Shown one piece after another: positions 6,990 through 17,021 of a stretch of 64,000 nt of DNA; position 1 is the stretch's first letter; each line of letters begins with the position of its first letter. The DNA lies in assembly GCF_008801915.1 (NCBI RefSeq), contig NZ_VZOV01000013.1, positions 81,570 to 145,569 of the forward strand, read 5' to 3'. Origin of the DNA: Cupriavidus gilardii. GTDB lineage: Bacteria; Pseudomonadota; Gammaproteobacteria; Burkholderiales; Burkholderiaceae. A program made the position numbers and the translations under genes. A model generated the notes under the pieces. That model saw only the letters and a list, made by a program, of their open reading frames with translations, was not told where the DNA came from and made no database searches.

Positions 6990-8147
6990 TCAATCGCGCA
7001 ACAGCTGCTTGGCGATGATCATCTGCTGGATCTGCGTGGTGCCTTCGTACAGGCGCAGCAGACGGACGTCGCGATAGAAGCGTTCGGCCTTGTACTCGGC
7101 GATATAGCCGGCGCCGCCGTGGATCTGCACCGCGCGATCGGCCACGCGGCCGACCATCTCGGTACAGAACATCTTGACGCACGAGGCCAGCATGCTGACT
7201 TCGGGATCGCTCTTGCCAGGCTCCTTGGCGTCGTAACGCTGCGCGCAATCGCGCACCATCGACAGGCCGGCGTACAGCTCGGCCTGGCTGTCGGCCAGCA
7301 TGCCCTGGATCAGCTGGAACTCGCCGATCGGGCGGCCGAACTGCTTGCGGTCCTTGGCATAGGCAACGGCGTCGGTCAGCAGGCGGTGCGCCATGCCGCA
7401 GGCCAGCGCCGAGATATGCAGGCGGCCGCGGTCGAGCACCTTCATCGCGGTCTTGAAGCCCACGCCCGGCACGCCGCCGATGATGTTGGCCGCCGGCACA
7501 CGCACGTTCTCCAGCACCACGTCGCAGGTCTTGGTGCCGCGCTGGCCCATCTTCTTGTCGGGCTTGCCCAGCGAGATCCCCGGCGTGTCGGCCGGCACGA
7601 TGAAGGCCGAGATACCGGATGCCCCCGGGCCGCCGGTGCGCGCCATCAGCGTGAAGGCGCCGGCGCGCGGCGCATTGGTGATGAAGCGCTTGGTGCCGTT
7701 GATCACATAGTGATCGCCGTCCAGCTCGGCCTTGGTTTGCAGCGAAGCTGCGTCGGAACCCGCGTTCGGCTCGGTCAGCGCGAACGAGATGACCAGCTCG
7801 CCGCTGGCAATGCGCGGCAGATAGTTCTGTTTCTGCTCCTCGGTGCCGTCCATCAGGATGCCTTGCGAGCCGATGCCGACGTTGGTGCCGAACACCGAGC
7901 GGAAGGCGAGCGCGGTATGGCCAAGGTCATAGACCACATCGCATTCCTGCGACATCGACAGCCCGATGCCGCCGTAGTTTTCCGGGATCGAGATGCCGAA
8001 CAGGCCCATCTCCTTCATGTCGGCCACGATGTCGGCCGGCACGTCGTCCGTTTCCTCGAGGATGTCCTCGGCGGGCTTCAGGCGCTCTTCGATGAAGCGC
8101 TGCACCGAGGCGCGCAGCAGGGAAAACGATTCGGTGTCCAGGGTCAT
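6990..8147 (-). CDS. Acyl-CoA dehydrogenase
   Basis: A 385-residue FAD-dependent acyl-CoA dehydrogenase of usual length. It shows the signature FALTEPNAGSDAASLQ, the VINGTKRFITNAP segment, DRGRLHISALACGMA and KDRKQFGRPIGEFQLIQGML. The C-terminal GGAGYIAEYKAERFYRDVRL is followed by the catalytic-base region LYEGTTQIQ, where the Glu in YEGT matches short/medium-chain members. It oxidises an acyl-CoA to the 2-enoyl-CoA and passes electrons to ETF in the cytoplasm. The start at 8147 has GGAG upstream and begins MTLDTESFSLLRASV. The divergent LysR gene at 8370 is its probable regulator. Chain-length preference is unknown. Confidence 0.92.
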   Translation of the reverse strand: MTLDTESFSLLRASVQRFIEERLKPAEDILEETDDVPADIVADMKEMGLFGISIPENYGGIGLSMSQECDVVYDLGHTALAFRSVFGTNVGIGSQGILMDGTEEQKQNYLPRIASGELVISFALTEPNAGSDAASLQTKAELDGDHYVINGTKRFITNAPRAGAFTLMARTGGPGASGISAFIVPADTPGISLGKPDKKMGQRGTKTCDVVLENVRVPAANIIGGVPGVGFKTAMKVLDRGRLHISALACGMAHRLLTDAVAYAKDRKQFGRPIGEFQLIQGMLADSQAELYAGLSMVRDCAQRYDAKEPGKSDPEVSMLASCVKMFCTEMVGRVADRAVQIHGGAGYIAEYKAERFYRDVRLLRLYEGTTQIQQMIIAKQLLRD

Positions 8148-8369
8148 GGCGGTCTCCGTGGGAAGGCGGGGAGGAAGGGTGGCAGCCCCGGCCGGCAGTG
8201 GCCGAGCAGGCGGCCGTGCCGACAATGCGGGCGAATGCCCGTCATGGTACGCCGCCCCCGGATTTTGACAATCCACGCCAGCTTGGACAGAATGGACAGC
8301 CATATTTGACAATCCCCGCCCGGTGCCGCGATCCGGCGCGCCTTCCCGGCCCTTCCCCCCTGTGCCGCC

Positions 8370-9296
8370 ATGATGGATCTGAACGCCCTGCGCCTGTTCG
8401 TCGATATCGTCGACGCCGGCAACCTGTCCGCCGCCGCGCGCAAGCTGAAGATGACGCGCGCCAACGTCAGCTACCGGCTCAAGGCGCTCGAGGAAGAACT
8501 CGGTGTGCAACTGCTGCGCCGGACCACGCGCCATGTCGAGCCGACCCCGGTGGGCGCCGGCCTCTACGAGCACGGCCGCAACATCCTGGCCGAGGTGGCG
8601 GCGGCCGATGCGCTGATCACCAATATGGGCAAGACGCTGCAGGGCCATGTGCGGCTGTCGGTGCCGACGGGCCTGGGGCATGCGCTGCTGTCGCCGCTGC
8701 TGGTGCAGTTCAAGCACCGCTACCCGGACATCACGCTCGATGTGGTGTTCGACAACCGCATCCACAACCTGGTCTCGGAGGACGTCGAGGTCGCGCTGCG
8801 GATCATCTCGACGCCGCCCGATTCGGTGGTGGCCACCGAAATCGGCGAGGTCGACTGGGTGGTCTGCGCCTCGCCGGCGTATCTGGCCGCGCAGCCGGCC
8901 CCGCAAGCACTCGCCGACCTGCAGCGCCATGCGATCGTCTGCGCGTCGCCGGTCGGGCAGAAGCTGAAGGCCTTCGGCACGCGCGCCGGCGAGGACCAGC
9001 GCGAGCAGGTCGCGCTGGAACCGACGCTCAGTTCCGAGAATTTCGCCTTCCTGAAGGAGGCCGTGCTGGGCGATGTCGGCATCGGCATCTTTCCGCTGTA
9101 TGCGATCGGCCGCGAGCTGGCCGCGGGCCTGCTGACGCCGGTGTTGCGCGACTACCGCATCAGCGTGTTCGGCAGCCGGCTCTATATGCTGACGCTGCCG
9201 AACCGCTACCAGACCATGGCGACGCGCTGCCTGCTGACGTTCCTGAAGGGCGAACTGCAGGCGATCTGGCCCCGGCTGGCCGCGATGCCGCAGTAA
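8370..9296 (+). CDS. LysR family transcriptional regulator
   Basis: A 308-residue LysR-type protein. The HTH is at the N-terminus (MMDLNALRLFVDIVDAGNLS, then KMTRANVSYRLKALEEELG) and the effector domain runs from about residue 95 to 295. It resembles the CrgA/DsdC-like group in having LLRRTTRHVEPTPVGAGLYE after the HTH. It lies 222 bp from, and divergent to, the acyl-CoA dehydrogenase at 6990-8147, its likely target. The intergenic DNA has no strong palindrome. Confidence 0.9.
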   Translation: MMDLNALRLFVDIVDAGNLSAAARKLKMTRANVSYRLKALEEELGVQLLRRTTRHVEPTPVGAGLYEHGRNILAEVAAADALITNMGKTLQGHVRLSVPTGLGHALLSPLLVQFKHRYPDITLDVVFDNRIHNLVSEDVEVALRIISTPPDSVVATEIGEVDWVVCASPAYLAAQPAPQALADLQRHAIVCASPVGQKLKAFGTRAGEDQREQVALEPTLSSENFAFLKEAVLGDVGIGIFPLYAIGRELAAGLLTPVLRDYRISVFGSRLYMLTLPNRYQTMATRCLLTFLKGELQAIWPRLAAMPQ

Positions 9297-9378
9297 CGCA
9301 GCAGCGCAGCGATGCAATGACCCGGTCGCCGGCAGGCCGCCGACGGAGGCGCCAACCCCACCGGCGGCCCCACCTCCT

Positions 9379-10389
9379 CTAATCCGGCCCGCCCGTCGAC
9401 GCGCGCTCGATCACGCGAAACCCCACGTCGACGACGCGCGGCTCCACCGGCAGCCCCTTGCACTTGTCCAGGATCAGCCGCGCCGCGGTCGCGCCGATGT
9501 GCGCGGCGTCGACCTGGACCGTGGTCAGCGACGGCGCCATGTGCGCGGACGCCTCGGCATCGCCAAAGCCGCAGACCGCCAGATCCTCGGGCACGCGCAA
9601 ACCCCGCGCCTGCGCTTCGACCAGCACGCCCTGCGCCAGCTGGTCCGAACTGCAGCAGATCGCCTGCAGGCGCGGTTCCTTGTCCAGCAGCTCGGCCAGC
9701 GCGCGCCGCCCCAACGGCAGATTGCTCGGTGCCGGCACGACCGCGGTCGGCACCGGCCGGCCGAACGTCGACACGAATGCCTCCGAGCGGATCCGCGCGC
9801 GGCGATCGTCGCCGGTGGCGATGCCCACGCGCTGCCAGCCCTTGGCGAGGAAATAGCCGGCCACCGCGCTGCCGACCTTGACGTGCGAAAAACCGACCGC
9901 CATGTCCACCGGCCGGTCGCTGAGCTCCCAGGTCTCGACGACCGGAATGCCGGACTGCCGCAGCCGCTCGCGCGCCGCCTCGGACTGGATCAGCCCGGTG
10001 ACGACGATACCGTCCGGGCGCCGGCCGATCATCGCGTTGAGCAGGGCCTCCTCGCGCGAATCGTCGTAACTGCTCTGGCCGAGAATCAGGTGGTAGCCGG
10101 CCGCCTCCAGCGTCTCGCTCAACGCCTTGATGGTCGGCAGGAACTGCGTCACGGCGATATCGGGCACGACGGCCGCCACCATCAGGCTGCGCCGCGACTT
10201 CAGTCCGCCGGCGATCAGGTTCGGGATATAGCCGACCGCCTCGGCCGCCTGCTGCACGCGTTCGATGGTCCTGGCCGACACCATGCCGGGATTGCTGAGC
10301 GCGCGGGAGGCGGTGATCAGCGACACGCCGGCCTCGCGGGCAACGTCATGCAGGGTGACGGACTTGTTCTGCGCTTTGGTGGTGGCCAC
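9379..10389 (-). CDS. LacI family regulator of the galactarate/talarate operon
   Basis: A 336-residue LacI/GntR-type repressor. A GTG start at 10389 places the HTH at once: VTLHDVAREAGVSLITASRA, then the hinge helix region. The periplasmic-binding-protein-like sugar domain follows, with GYIPNLIAGGLKSRRS and the VPEDLAVCGFGD element. An ATG at 10713 would add about 100 implausible residues and overlap the divergent gene. It is transcribed away from the talarate/galactarate dehydratase gene. Two matching palindromes lie in the 323-bp gap. By context the inducer is probably a hexarate or a breakdown product of one. Confidence 0.9.
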   Translation of the reverse strand: MATTKAQNKSVTLHDVAREAGVSLITASRALSNPGMVSARTIERVQQAAEAVGYIPNLIAGGLKSRRSLMVAAVVPDIAVTQFLPTIKALSETLEAAGYHLILGQSSYDDSREEALLNAMIGRRPDGIVVTGLIQSEAARERLRQSGIPVVETWELSDRPVDMAVGFSHVKVGSAVAGYFLAKGWQRVGIATGDDRRARIRSEAFVSTFGRPVPTAVVPAPSNLPLGRRALAELLDKEPRLQAICCSSDQLAQGVLVEAQARGLRVPEDLAVCGFGDAEASAHMAPSLTTVQVDAAHIGATAARLILDKCKGLPVEPRVVDVGFRVIERASTGGPD

Positions 10390-10519
10390 GTTTTGGGGTT
10401 CTGCTCGGGTTCTGCTACCGGACAAGGGATCACGGCGGGCAATTCGGCACCGCGGGCACAGGACCGGCTCAGGGAAACCCAGCGGCGCCCCTGTGCCGAA
10501 TCGCGTTGACAGCGACGAT

Positions 10520-10535
10520 ATGACAACGTTAGCAT
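10520..10535. promoter_or_regulatory. Candidate LacI-type operator, imperfect copy
   Basis: ATGACAACGTTAGCAT has the same left half as the perfect palindrome at 10628-10643 and two mismatches in the right half. It lies 131 bases upstream of the lacI-type start, so it may serve autorepression or looping. Confidence 0.6.
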
Positions 10536-10627
10536 TTCGCCGAAACGCGCCCGTTCGTGCCGCGCCGTGCCGAAAAATGCTCGACGCATGGCTTGCGACA
10601 TTGTAACGGGCTTGCTTTGGCGCCGAA

Positions 10628-10643
10628 ATGACAACGTTGTCAT
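10628..10643. promoter_or_regulatory. Candidate LacI-type operator, perfect palindrome
   Basis: ATGACAACGTTGTCAT is a perfect 16-bp palindrome with the central CG typical of LacI-family operators. It lies 70 bases upstream of the dehydratase ATG. The two sites are 108 bp apart centre to centre. Confidence 0.75.
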
Positions 10644-10712
10644 ACCAGCACAACCGCGCATGCGCGGGGGCCGCCCCAGCCGCATCGAAGCCATTCCAAC
10701 GGAGACCGCGCA

Positions 10713-11849
10713 ATGCCCCTCGCCGCCGACCGCATCGCCTGGATCCGCCTGTCCAGTTGCTATCTGCCGCTGGCCACCCCGATCAGCGACGCCAAGGTGC
10801 TGACCGGCCGCCAGAAGCCGATGACCGAGGTCGCGATCCTGTTCGCCGAGATCGCCACGGCGGATGGGCGCGAAGGCCTGGGCTTCAGCTATTCGAAGCG
10901 CGCCGGCGGTCCCGGCCAGTACGCCCACGCCTGCGAACTCGCGCCGACGCTGCTGGGCGAAGATCCCAGCGATATCGCGCGGCTGTGGGACAGGCTGTGC
11001 TGGGCCGGCGCCTCGGTCGGGCGCAGCGGCATGGCAACGCAGGCGATCGGCGCTTTCGACGTGGCGCTGTGGGACCTGAAGGCGCGCCGCGCAGGCCTGT
11101 CGCTGGCCAAGCTGCTCGGCGCGCATCGCGATGCGGTGCGCTGCTACAACACCTCGGGCGGCTTCCTGCATACGCCGCTCGATCAGCTGTTGATCAACGC
11201 CGCGGCCTCCGTCGAGCGCGGCATCGGCGGCATCAAGCTCAAGGTCGGCCAGCCAGACGGCGCGCGCGACCTCCAGCGGGTCGGCGCCGTGCGCAAGCAC
11301 CTGGGCGACGCGGTGCCGCTGATGGTCGACGCCAATCAGCAGTGGGACCGTCCGACCGCGCAGCGCATGTGCCGGATGCTGGAGCCCTTCAATCTGGTCT
11401 GGATCGAGGAACCGCTGGACGCCTACGACCACGAGGGCCATGCCGCGCTCGCCGCGCGGTTCGATACCCCGATCGCCACCGGCGAGATGCTGACCAGCGC
11501 CGCCGAACACTGGGACCTGATCCGCCACCGCGCCGCCGACTACCTGATGCCCGACGCCCCGCGCGTGGGCGGCATCACGCCCTTCCTGAAGGTCGCCGCG
11601 CTGGCCGAGCACGCCGGGCTGATGCTGGCTCCGCATTTCGCGATGGAGCTGCATGTCCATCTGGCGGCGGCGTATCCGCGCGAGCCCTGGGTCGAGCATT
11701 TCGACTGGCTCGAGCCGCTGTTCAACGAGCGGCTGGAGATCCGCGATGGCCGCATCGTCGTGCCGACGCGGCCCGGCCTGGGCGTCTCGATCAGCGAGCA
11801 GGCGCGTGCATGGACGCGCGCGCAGGCCGAATTCGGCGAGCGTCCGTAA
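10713..11849 (+). CDS. L-talarate/galactarate dehydratase (enolase superfamily)
   Basis: A 378-residue mandelate-racemase-group enzyme that dehydrates L-talarate and galactarate to 5-keto-4-deoxy-glucarate. It matches the Salmonella TalrD/GalrD protein through long stretches such as PLATPISDAKVLTGRQKP and the N-T-S-G-G-F-L-H-T region. The active site is complete: Lys175 and Lys177 in the KLK motif, metal ligands Asp206, Glu232 and Glu258, and His308 in APHFAMELH. All of these sit at a constant offset of 20 from the Salmonella numbering as I recall it. It is first in a three-gene operon with a Bug receptor and garD, under the LacI-type regulator. Confidence 0.93.
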   Translation: MPLAADRIAWIRLSSCYLPLATPISDAKVLTGRQKPMTEVAILFAEIATADGREGLGFSYSKRAGGPGQYAHACELAPTLLGEDPSDIARLWDRLCWAGASVGRSGMATQAIGAFDVALWDLKARRAGLSLAKLLGAHRDAVRCYNTSGGFLHTPLDQLLINAAASVERGIGGIKLKVGQPDGARDLQRVGAVRKHLGDAVPLMVDANQQWDRPTAQRMCRMLEPFNLVWIEEPLDAYDHEGHAALAARFDTPIATGEMLTSAAEHWDLIRHRAADYLMPDAPRVGGITPFLKVAALAEHAGLMLAPHFAMELHVHLAAAYPREPWVEHFDWLEPLFNERLEIRDGRIVVPTRPGLGVSISEQARAWTRAQAEFGERP

Positions 11850-11934
11850 GGGCCGCCCGCCAATGAAGAACAGGCCGGCGCCAAAGACCGGCCGATCCAC
11901 GCCAAGCGAGAGACCCATCCTCAAGGAGACACCG

Positions 11935-12894
11935 ATGAAACGCCTGATCGCCACGCTGGCCTTCGGCCTCGCCACCACGCTGTCCGCCCACGCCGCCTGG
12001 CCCGACAAGCCGGTCACGATGGTGGTGCCCTTCCCCGCCGGCGGCTCCACCGACGTGATCGCCCGCATCGTCGGCGCCAAGCTGCAGGAGCAGACCGGCG
12101 TCAGCTTCCTGGTCGAGAACAAGCCCGGCGCGGCGGGCGCGATCGGCGCCAGCTTCGTCAAGCGCGCGGCGCCGGACGGCTACACGCTGCTCGTGTCGTC
12201 GCTCGGACCGCTGGTCATCGCCCCGCATCTGATCAAGAGCACGCCGTACGATCCGGCCCGCGATTTCGACTACATCTCGGTGGCGGTGCAGGCGCCGAAC
12301 ATCCTGGCGGTGCCGGCCAACTCGCGCTTCCAGACGCTGCAGGAAGTCGTCGCGTACCTCAAGACCAATCCCGGCAAGCTGACCTTCGCCTCGGCCGGCA
12401 ACGGCACCAGCGACCATCTGACCGCCGAGCTGTTCTGGCAGCAGACCGGCACCAGCGGCACGCATGTCCCCTACAAGGGCGGCGCGCCCGCGATGAACGA
12501 CCTGATCGGCGGCCAGGTCGATGCGACCTTCATGAACATCAATACCGCGATGCCGCAGGTCAGGGCCGGCAAGATCCGCGCACTGGCAATCACCAGCACG
12601 CAGCGCTCGCCGGTGCTGCCGTCGGTGCCGACCATGGAAGAAGCGGGCATCAAGAACCTGGTCGTCTATTCGTGGCAGGCCGTGGCGGCGCCCAGGGGAT
12701 TGCCCGCCGATATCCGCGAGCGGCTGCACAAGGGCATCGTCGCCGCGCTGAACGACCCTGCCGTCAAGAACAAGCTGCTCGAGGTCGGCTTCGAGATCGT
12801 CGGCAACACGCCCGAACAATTCACCCGCTTCCAGGCCGCCGAGTCGGCCCGCTGGAAGCACGTCATCGAAACCGGAAAGATCGCCGCCGACTGA
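11935..12894 (+). CDS. Bug/TctC-family periplasmic solute receptor
   Basis: A 319-residue tripartite-tricarboxylate-type receptor. A signal peptide ([20 protein letters not shown], cut before AWPDKP) leads into the family marks: [40 protein letters not shown] and [26 protein letters not shown] lies before the ATG at 11935; upstream ATGs belong to the end of the dehydratase. It should bind a small carboxylate in the periplasm and hand it to a TctAB-type transporter, which is not encoded in this window. Lying between two hexarate dehydratases, its ligand is probably galactarate, talarate or a similar aldarate. Confidence 0.92.
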   Translation: MKRLIATLAFGLATTLSAHAAWPDKPVTMVVPFPAGGSTDVIARIVGAKLQEQTGVSFLVENKPGAAGAIGASFVKRAAPDGYTLLVSSLGPLVIAPHLIKSTPYDPARDFDYISVAVQAPNILAVPANSRFQTLQEVVAYLKTNPGKLTFASAGNGTSDHLTAELFWQQTGTSGTHVPYKGGAPAMNDLIGGQVDATFMNINTAMPQVRAGKIRALAITSTQRSPVLPSVPTMEEAGIKNLVVYSWQAVAAPRGLPADIRERLHKGIVAALNDPAVKNKLLEVGFEIVGNTPEQFTRFQAAESARWKHVIETGKIAAD

Positions 12895-12916
12895 CGGCGG
12901 CACAGGAGACCCACTC

Positions 12917-14482
12917 ATGATGCAAACGGCGAGCCGAAGCCCCGGCCAACCGCTCTATATCCGCATGCACGAGGCCGACAACGTCGCGATCGTCGCCAAC
13001 GATGGCGGCCTGCCGGCCGGCACTACCTTCCGCTGCGGACTGCAACTGGTCGAGGCGGTGCCGCAGGGCCACAAGGTCGCGCTGGTCGATCTCGACGAGG
13101 GCGCGCCGGTGCTGCGCTACAACGTCGTCATCGGCTACACGGTCAAGCCGCTGCCGCGCGGCAGCTGGGTCAACGAGCGCGTGCTCAGGATGCCGTCGGC
13201 ACCGGCGCTGGACGCGCTGCCGATCGCCACGCGCGTACCGCCCGCGCTGCCGCCGCTGGACGGCTACACGTTCCAGGGCTATCGCAATGCCGACGGCTCG
13301 GTCGGCACGCGCAACATCCTCGCGATCACGACCACGGTGCAGTGCGTGGCCGGCGTGGTCGACTTCGCGGTGCGCCGGATCAAGGCCGAGCTGCTGCCGC
13401 GCTATCCGAACGTCGACGACGTGGTGGCGCTGGAACACAGCTATGGCTGCGGCGTGGCCATCGACGCGCCGGACGCGGTGATCCCGATCCGCACGATCCG
13501 CAACCTGGCGCTCAATCCGAACTTCGGCGGCGAGGTGATGATCGTCAGCCTCGGCTGCGAAAAGCTGCAGCCGACGCGGCTGATCGAGGCCGGCGCGATT
13601 CCGCTGCAGGTCGAAGGCGGCGCGCCGGACGTGGTGTGCCTGCAGGATGAGCGCCATGTCGGCTTCGGCTCGATGATCGATTCGATCCTGGAGACGGCCG
13701 AGCGCCATCTGCAACGGCTGAACGCACGCCGACGCGAGACCTGCCCGGCCTCCGACCTGGTGGTCGGCGTGCAGTGCGGCGGCAGCGATGCGTTCTCCGG
13801 CGTCACGGCCAATCCCGCGGTCGGCTTCGCCACCGATTTGCTGGTGCGCGCTGGCGCCACCGTGATGTTCTCCGAGGTCACCGAGGTGCGCGACGGCATC
13901 GACCAGCTGACCGCGCGCGCCGCCACGCCCGAGGTCGCGCAGGCGATGATCGAGCAGATGGCCTGGTACGACCATTACCTCAGCAAGGGCCGCGTCGACC
14001 GCAGCGCCAATACCACGCCCGGCAACAAGAAGGGCGGCCTGTCGAACATCGTCGAAAAGGCGATGGGCTCGATCGTCAAGTCGGGCACCGGACCGATCCA
14101 TGGCGTGGTGGCGCCCGGCGAAAAGGCCAGACAGAAGGGCCTGCTCTATGCGGCGACGCCGGCCAGCGATTTCATCTGCGGCACGCTGCAGCTGGCCGCC
14201 GGCATCAACCTGCATGTGTTCACCACCGGACGCGGCACGCCGTACGGACTGGCCGAAGTCCCGGTGATCAAGGTCGCCACGCGCAGCGACCTGGCGCGCC
14301 GCTGGCACGACCTGATGGACATCGACGCCGGCCGCATCGCCACCGGCGAGGCCACCATCGAAGAGGTCGGCTGGCAGCTGTTCCACGCGATGCTGGACAT
14401 CGCCAGCGGCCGCCAGTCGTATGCCGAGCAGTGGAAGCTGCAGAACGCGCTGGTGCTGTTCAATCCGGCGCCGGTGACCTGA
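12917..14482 (+). CDS. garD: Galactarate dehydratase (UxaA/GarD family)
   Basis: A 521-residue enzyme nearly co-linear with E. coli GarD (523 aa). Shared segments include a small N-terminal SAF-like domain ([19 protein letters not shown]), [69 protein letters not shown] and FNPAPVT at the C-terminus. It dehydrates meso-galactarate to 5-keto-4-deoxy-glucarate with an Fe(II) centre in the cytoplasm. The start follows AGGAG by about 10 bases; ATGs at 12917 and 12920 are both possible. This is a second, unrelated galactarate dehydratase in the same operon. The gene for the next step, the ketodeoxyglucarate dehydratase or aldolase, is not nearby. Confidence 0.94.
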   Translation: MMQTASRSPGQPLYIRMHEADNVAIVANDGGLPAGTTFRCGLQLVEAVPQGHKVALVDLDEGAPVLRYNVVIGYTVKPLPRGSWVNERVLRMPSAPALDALPIATRVPPALPPLDGYTFQGYRNADGSVGTRNILAITTTVQCVAGVVDFAVRRIKAELLPRYPNVDDVVALEHSYGCGVAIDAPDAVIPIRTIRNLALNPNFGGEVMIVSLGCEKLQPTRLIEAGAIPLQVEGGAPDVVCLQDERHVGFGSMIDSILETAERHLQRLNARRRETCPASDLVVGVQCGGSDAFSGVTANPAVGFATDLLVRAGATVMFSEVTEVRDGIDQLTARAATPEVAQAMIEQMAWYDHYLSKGRVDRSANTTPGNKKGGLSNIVEKAMGSIVKSGTGPIHGVVAPGEKARQKGLLYAATPASDFICGTLQLAAGINLHVFTTGRGTPYGLAEVPVIKVATRSDLARRWHDLMDIDAGRIATGEATIEEVGWQLFHAMLDIASGRQSYAEQWKLQNALVLFNPAPVT

Positions 14483-15245
14483 GCGCGGCGGCCTCGTCGG
14501 CGCCCAGCTCGCCGCTGTCCTCCTTGAGCCGCACGCCGCTGCAGCCGAGCGCGACCGCGCCGCGCAGCAGCCACGCCAGGCGGTCGGCCGCCTGCCGGTA
14601 CGACAGCCCTTCGGGACGCACGTTGGAGATGCAGTTGCGCTGCGCGTCGGTGCGGCCGGGGTGCGGGTCGTAGGTCAGATAGATGCCGAGGCTGTCCGGC
14701 GAGCTGAGCCCGGGGCGCTCGCCGATCAGCATCACCACCTGGCGCGCGCGCAGCAGTTCGCCGATCTCGTCGCCGAGGGCCACGCGCGACTGCTCGGCGA
14801 TTGCGACCGGGCCGATCCGCCAGTCGGGCAGCCGCTCGCGCACCGCGCGCAGCACCGGTACCGCATGGCGCTGCGCCGCCTGCGCCGACAGCCCGTCGGC
14901 GATCACGAAGGCCACGTCGCATGGCTCGCCCGCCGCCTGGCGCAGCCGCTCGCGGCTGTCATCGTCCAGCCGGCGGCCAAGATCCGGGCGGCGCAGATAC
15001 TGCGCGCGATCCGCCGCCGCGCTATGGACCCGCAGGCTGGCAAACCCCGCCTCGTCCAGCGCCGCCTTGACGGCCTCGCACGACAGCGGCTGGTGCACCG
15101 CGTCGCGCGCCTGCGCATGAGCCAGGCCGAACGCGAGCACCGCGTCGGTCGGCTGGCTATGCCCGGCGCGGCCGAGCGCGATGCGCGCCGAGGTGAACTG
15201 GCGCAGCCGTTGCCAGGGATGGGGCGGGGCCAGGGTAGAAGGCAT
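14460..15245 (-). CDS. eutC: Ethanolamine ammonia-lyase small subunit
   Basis: A 261-residue EutC, the small subunit of the adenosylcobalamin-dependent lyase that turns ethanolamine into acetaldehyde and ammonia. Typical stretches are [71 protein letters not shown] and [17 protein letters not shown]. It sits 48 bp downstream of eutB on the same strand. Its 3' end overlaps the convergent garD gene by 23 bp, so the two operons share their ends with no room for separate terminators. Confidence 0.95.
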   Translation of the reverse strand: MPSTLAPPHPWQRLRQFTSARIALGRAGHSQPTDAVLAFGLAHAQARDAVHQPLSCEAVKAALDEAGFASLRVHSAAADRAQYLRRPDLGRRLDDDSRERLRQAAGEPCDVAFVIADGLSAQAAQRHAVPVLRAVRERLPDWRIGPVAIAEQSRVALGDEIGELLRARQVVMLIGERPGLSSPDSLGIYLTYDPHPGRTDAQRNCISNVRPEGLSYRQAADRLAWLLRGAVALGCSGVRLKEDSGELGADEAAALRSPAPD

Positions 15246-15293
15246 CGGTCGCTCCTGAATGAGCTCGAACGAGCTTGAATGGGCCTGAATCGC

Positions 15294-16676
15294 TTACAGG
15301 TCATGCGCCAGTTGCAGCAGCGGCTGGCGCTCGGCCGGCTCGACCAGCCTGCCGTCGCCGCCGAGGATGCCGGTGCGCTGGAGCCACGCCTCGAACTCCG
15401 GCGCCGGCGCCAGGCCCAGCGTCTCGCGCAGGTACAACGCATCGTGGAAGGCCGTGCTCTGGTAGTTCAGCATGATGTCGTCCGCGCCAGGCACGCCCAT
15501 GATGAAGTTGACGCCGGCCACGCCGAACAGCGTCAGCAGCGTGTCCATATCGTCCTGATCGGCCTCGGCGTGGTTGGTGTAGCAGATATCGCAGCCCATC
15601 GGCACGCCGAGCAGCTTGCCGCAGAAATGGTCCTCCAGCCCGGCGCGCACGATTTGCTTGCCGTCGTACAGGTACTCCGGCCCGATGAAGCCGACCACGG
15701 TATTGACCAGCAGCGGCGAGAACGCGCGCGCCACCGCGTAGGCCCGCGCCTCCATCGTCTGCTGGTCGACGCCGTGGTGGGCATTGGCCGACAGCGCGCT
15801 GCCCTGCCCGGTCTCGAAGTACATCAGGTTGTCGCCGACCGTGCCGCGGCCCAGCGACAGCGCGGCGGCGCGGGCCTCGGCCAGCAGCGCCAGATCGATA
15901 CCGAAGCTGGCATTGGCCTGTTGGCTGCCGGCGATCGACTGGAACACCAGGTCGACCGGCGCGCCCTGCTCGATGGCGCGCAGCGTGTTGGTGACATGGG
16001 TCAGCACGCACGACTGCGTCGGCACGCCGTGCCGCTCGCGCAGCTCGTCGATCAGCCGCAGCAGGGCGACGATCGACGCCAGGTTGTCGCCTGCCGGATT
16101 GATGCCGATGGTGGCGTCGCCGCAGCCGTAGAACAGCCCGTCGATGATCGAGGCGGCGATTCCCTTGGGGTCGTCGGTCGGATGGTTTGGCTGCAAGCGC
16201 ACCGACAGCCGGCCCGGCAGTCCGATCGTGTCGCGAAAGCGCGTCACCACGCGGCACTTGCGCGCCACCGCGATCAGGTCCTGGTTGCGCATCAGCTTGC
16301 TGACCGCGGCCGCCATCTCGGGCGTGATGCCCGGCGCCACGCGGGCCAGCACCGTGCCGTCGGTCTCGTGCAGCAGCAGCCAGTTGCGGAATTCGCCGAC
16401 CGTCAGCGCGGCGATCTCCGCGAAGGCGCCGGCGTCGTGGCGGTCGACGATCAGGCGCGTGACCTCGTCGCTTTCGTACGGGATCAGCGCCTCGTTCAGG
16501 AAGCGCGACAGCGGCAGGTCGGCCAGCGCCATGCGCGCCGCAATCCGCTCTTCTTCGCTGCCGGCCGCGAGGCCGGCCAGCTGGTCGCCCGAGCGGGCCG
16601 GGCTGGCCTTGGCCAGCAGCGTCTTCAGGTCCGCGAACGCGTAGCGCCGCGCGCCGATCGTTTCAGTGAACGCCAT
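15294..16676 (-). CDS. eutB: Ethanolamine ammonia-lyase large subunit
   Basis: A 460-residue EutB, the catalytic TIM-barrel subunit that binds ethanolamine and cobalamin. Recognisable parts are VRLQPNHPTDDPKGIAASI, DGLFYGCGDATIGINPAGDN, LVNTVVGFIGPEYLYDGKQI, GVPMGCDICYTNHAEADQDD and NFIMGVPGADDIMLNYQST. The start at 16676 gives MAFTETIGARRYAFADL and follows GGGGGA. Only eutBC are present: there are no microcompartment shell, EutA, EutR or acetaldehyde dehydrogenase genes nearby. The pair probably serves nitrogen or carbon supply outside a compartment, as in other betaproteobacteria. Confidence 0.95.
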   Translation of the reverse strand: MAFTETIGARRYAFADLKTLLAKASPARSGDQLAGLAAGSEEERIAARMALADLPLSRFLNEALIPYESDEVTRLIVDRHDAGAFAEIAALTVGEFRNWLLLHETDGTVLARVAPGITPEMAAAVSKLMRNQDLIAVARKCRVVTRFRDTIGLPGRLSVRLQPNHPTDDPKGIAASIIDGLFYGCGDATIGINPAGDNLASIVALLRLIDELRERHGVPTQSCVLTHVTNTLRAIEQGAPVDLVFQSIAGSQQANASFGIDLALLAEARAAALSLGRGTVGDNLMYFETGQGSALSANAHHGVDQQTMEARAYAVARAFSPLLVNTVVGFIGPEYLYDGKQIVRAGLEDHFCGKLLGVPMGCDICYTNHAEADQDDMDTLLTLFGVAGVNFIMGVPGADDIMLNYQSTAFHDALYLRETLGLAPAPEFEAWLQRTGILGGDGRLVEPAERQPLLQLAHDL

Positions 16677-17021
16677 CTGTTTCCCCCGGCAAGGAGCGGT
16701 GGCCCGGACATGACGCGGCTTGGCGCGACGGCGGGGCCCCTGGTCCGCAATATAGCGCGCAAACGTCATGGAAGCCCGATGGCGACCCTCTGGCGAAGGG
16801 CCTAGGCGGCGAAGCGTACCCGTTTCTGCGTGCCAATCTCGCGGACTCACCGGCCGCCAAAACCGGTCCGATTTCCGTTGCGGGAACGGCGGCTGCGGCG
16901 TCGGCGAGCGGACAGTCGTGCCACGCCGGCGCCGGGAGCGTACCCGTTTCTGCGTGCGCCTGCCGGGAAGAAACCCGGACTCCGGCGCTCCGAAGAAGGC
17001 GCGTCGCTCGACGACGGCCGG
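16677..17021. repeat. Intergenic region with two 20-bp direct repeats
   Basis: The gap between the eutB start and the GntR gene stop carries no supported gene. GCGTACCCGTTTCTGCGTGC occurs exactly at 16814-16833 and 16938-16957, in the same orientation and 124 bp apart. A variant, AGCGTACCCATTTCTGCG, occurs on the opposite strand at 47461-47478. Hairpin-prone GC-rich DNA follows the second copy. The eutBC promoter should be here, but I see no clear -35/-10 pair and no cobalamin riboswitch. Confidence 0.65.

Noticed and set aside
16677..17021. Cobalamin riboswitch before the B12-dependent eutBC genes
   Set aside because: No B12-box-like sequence or recognisable riboswitch core was found on the eutB strand.
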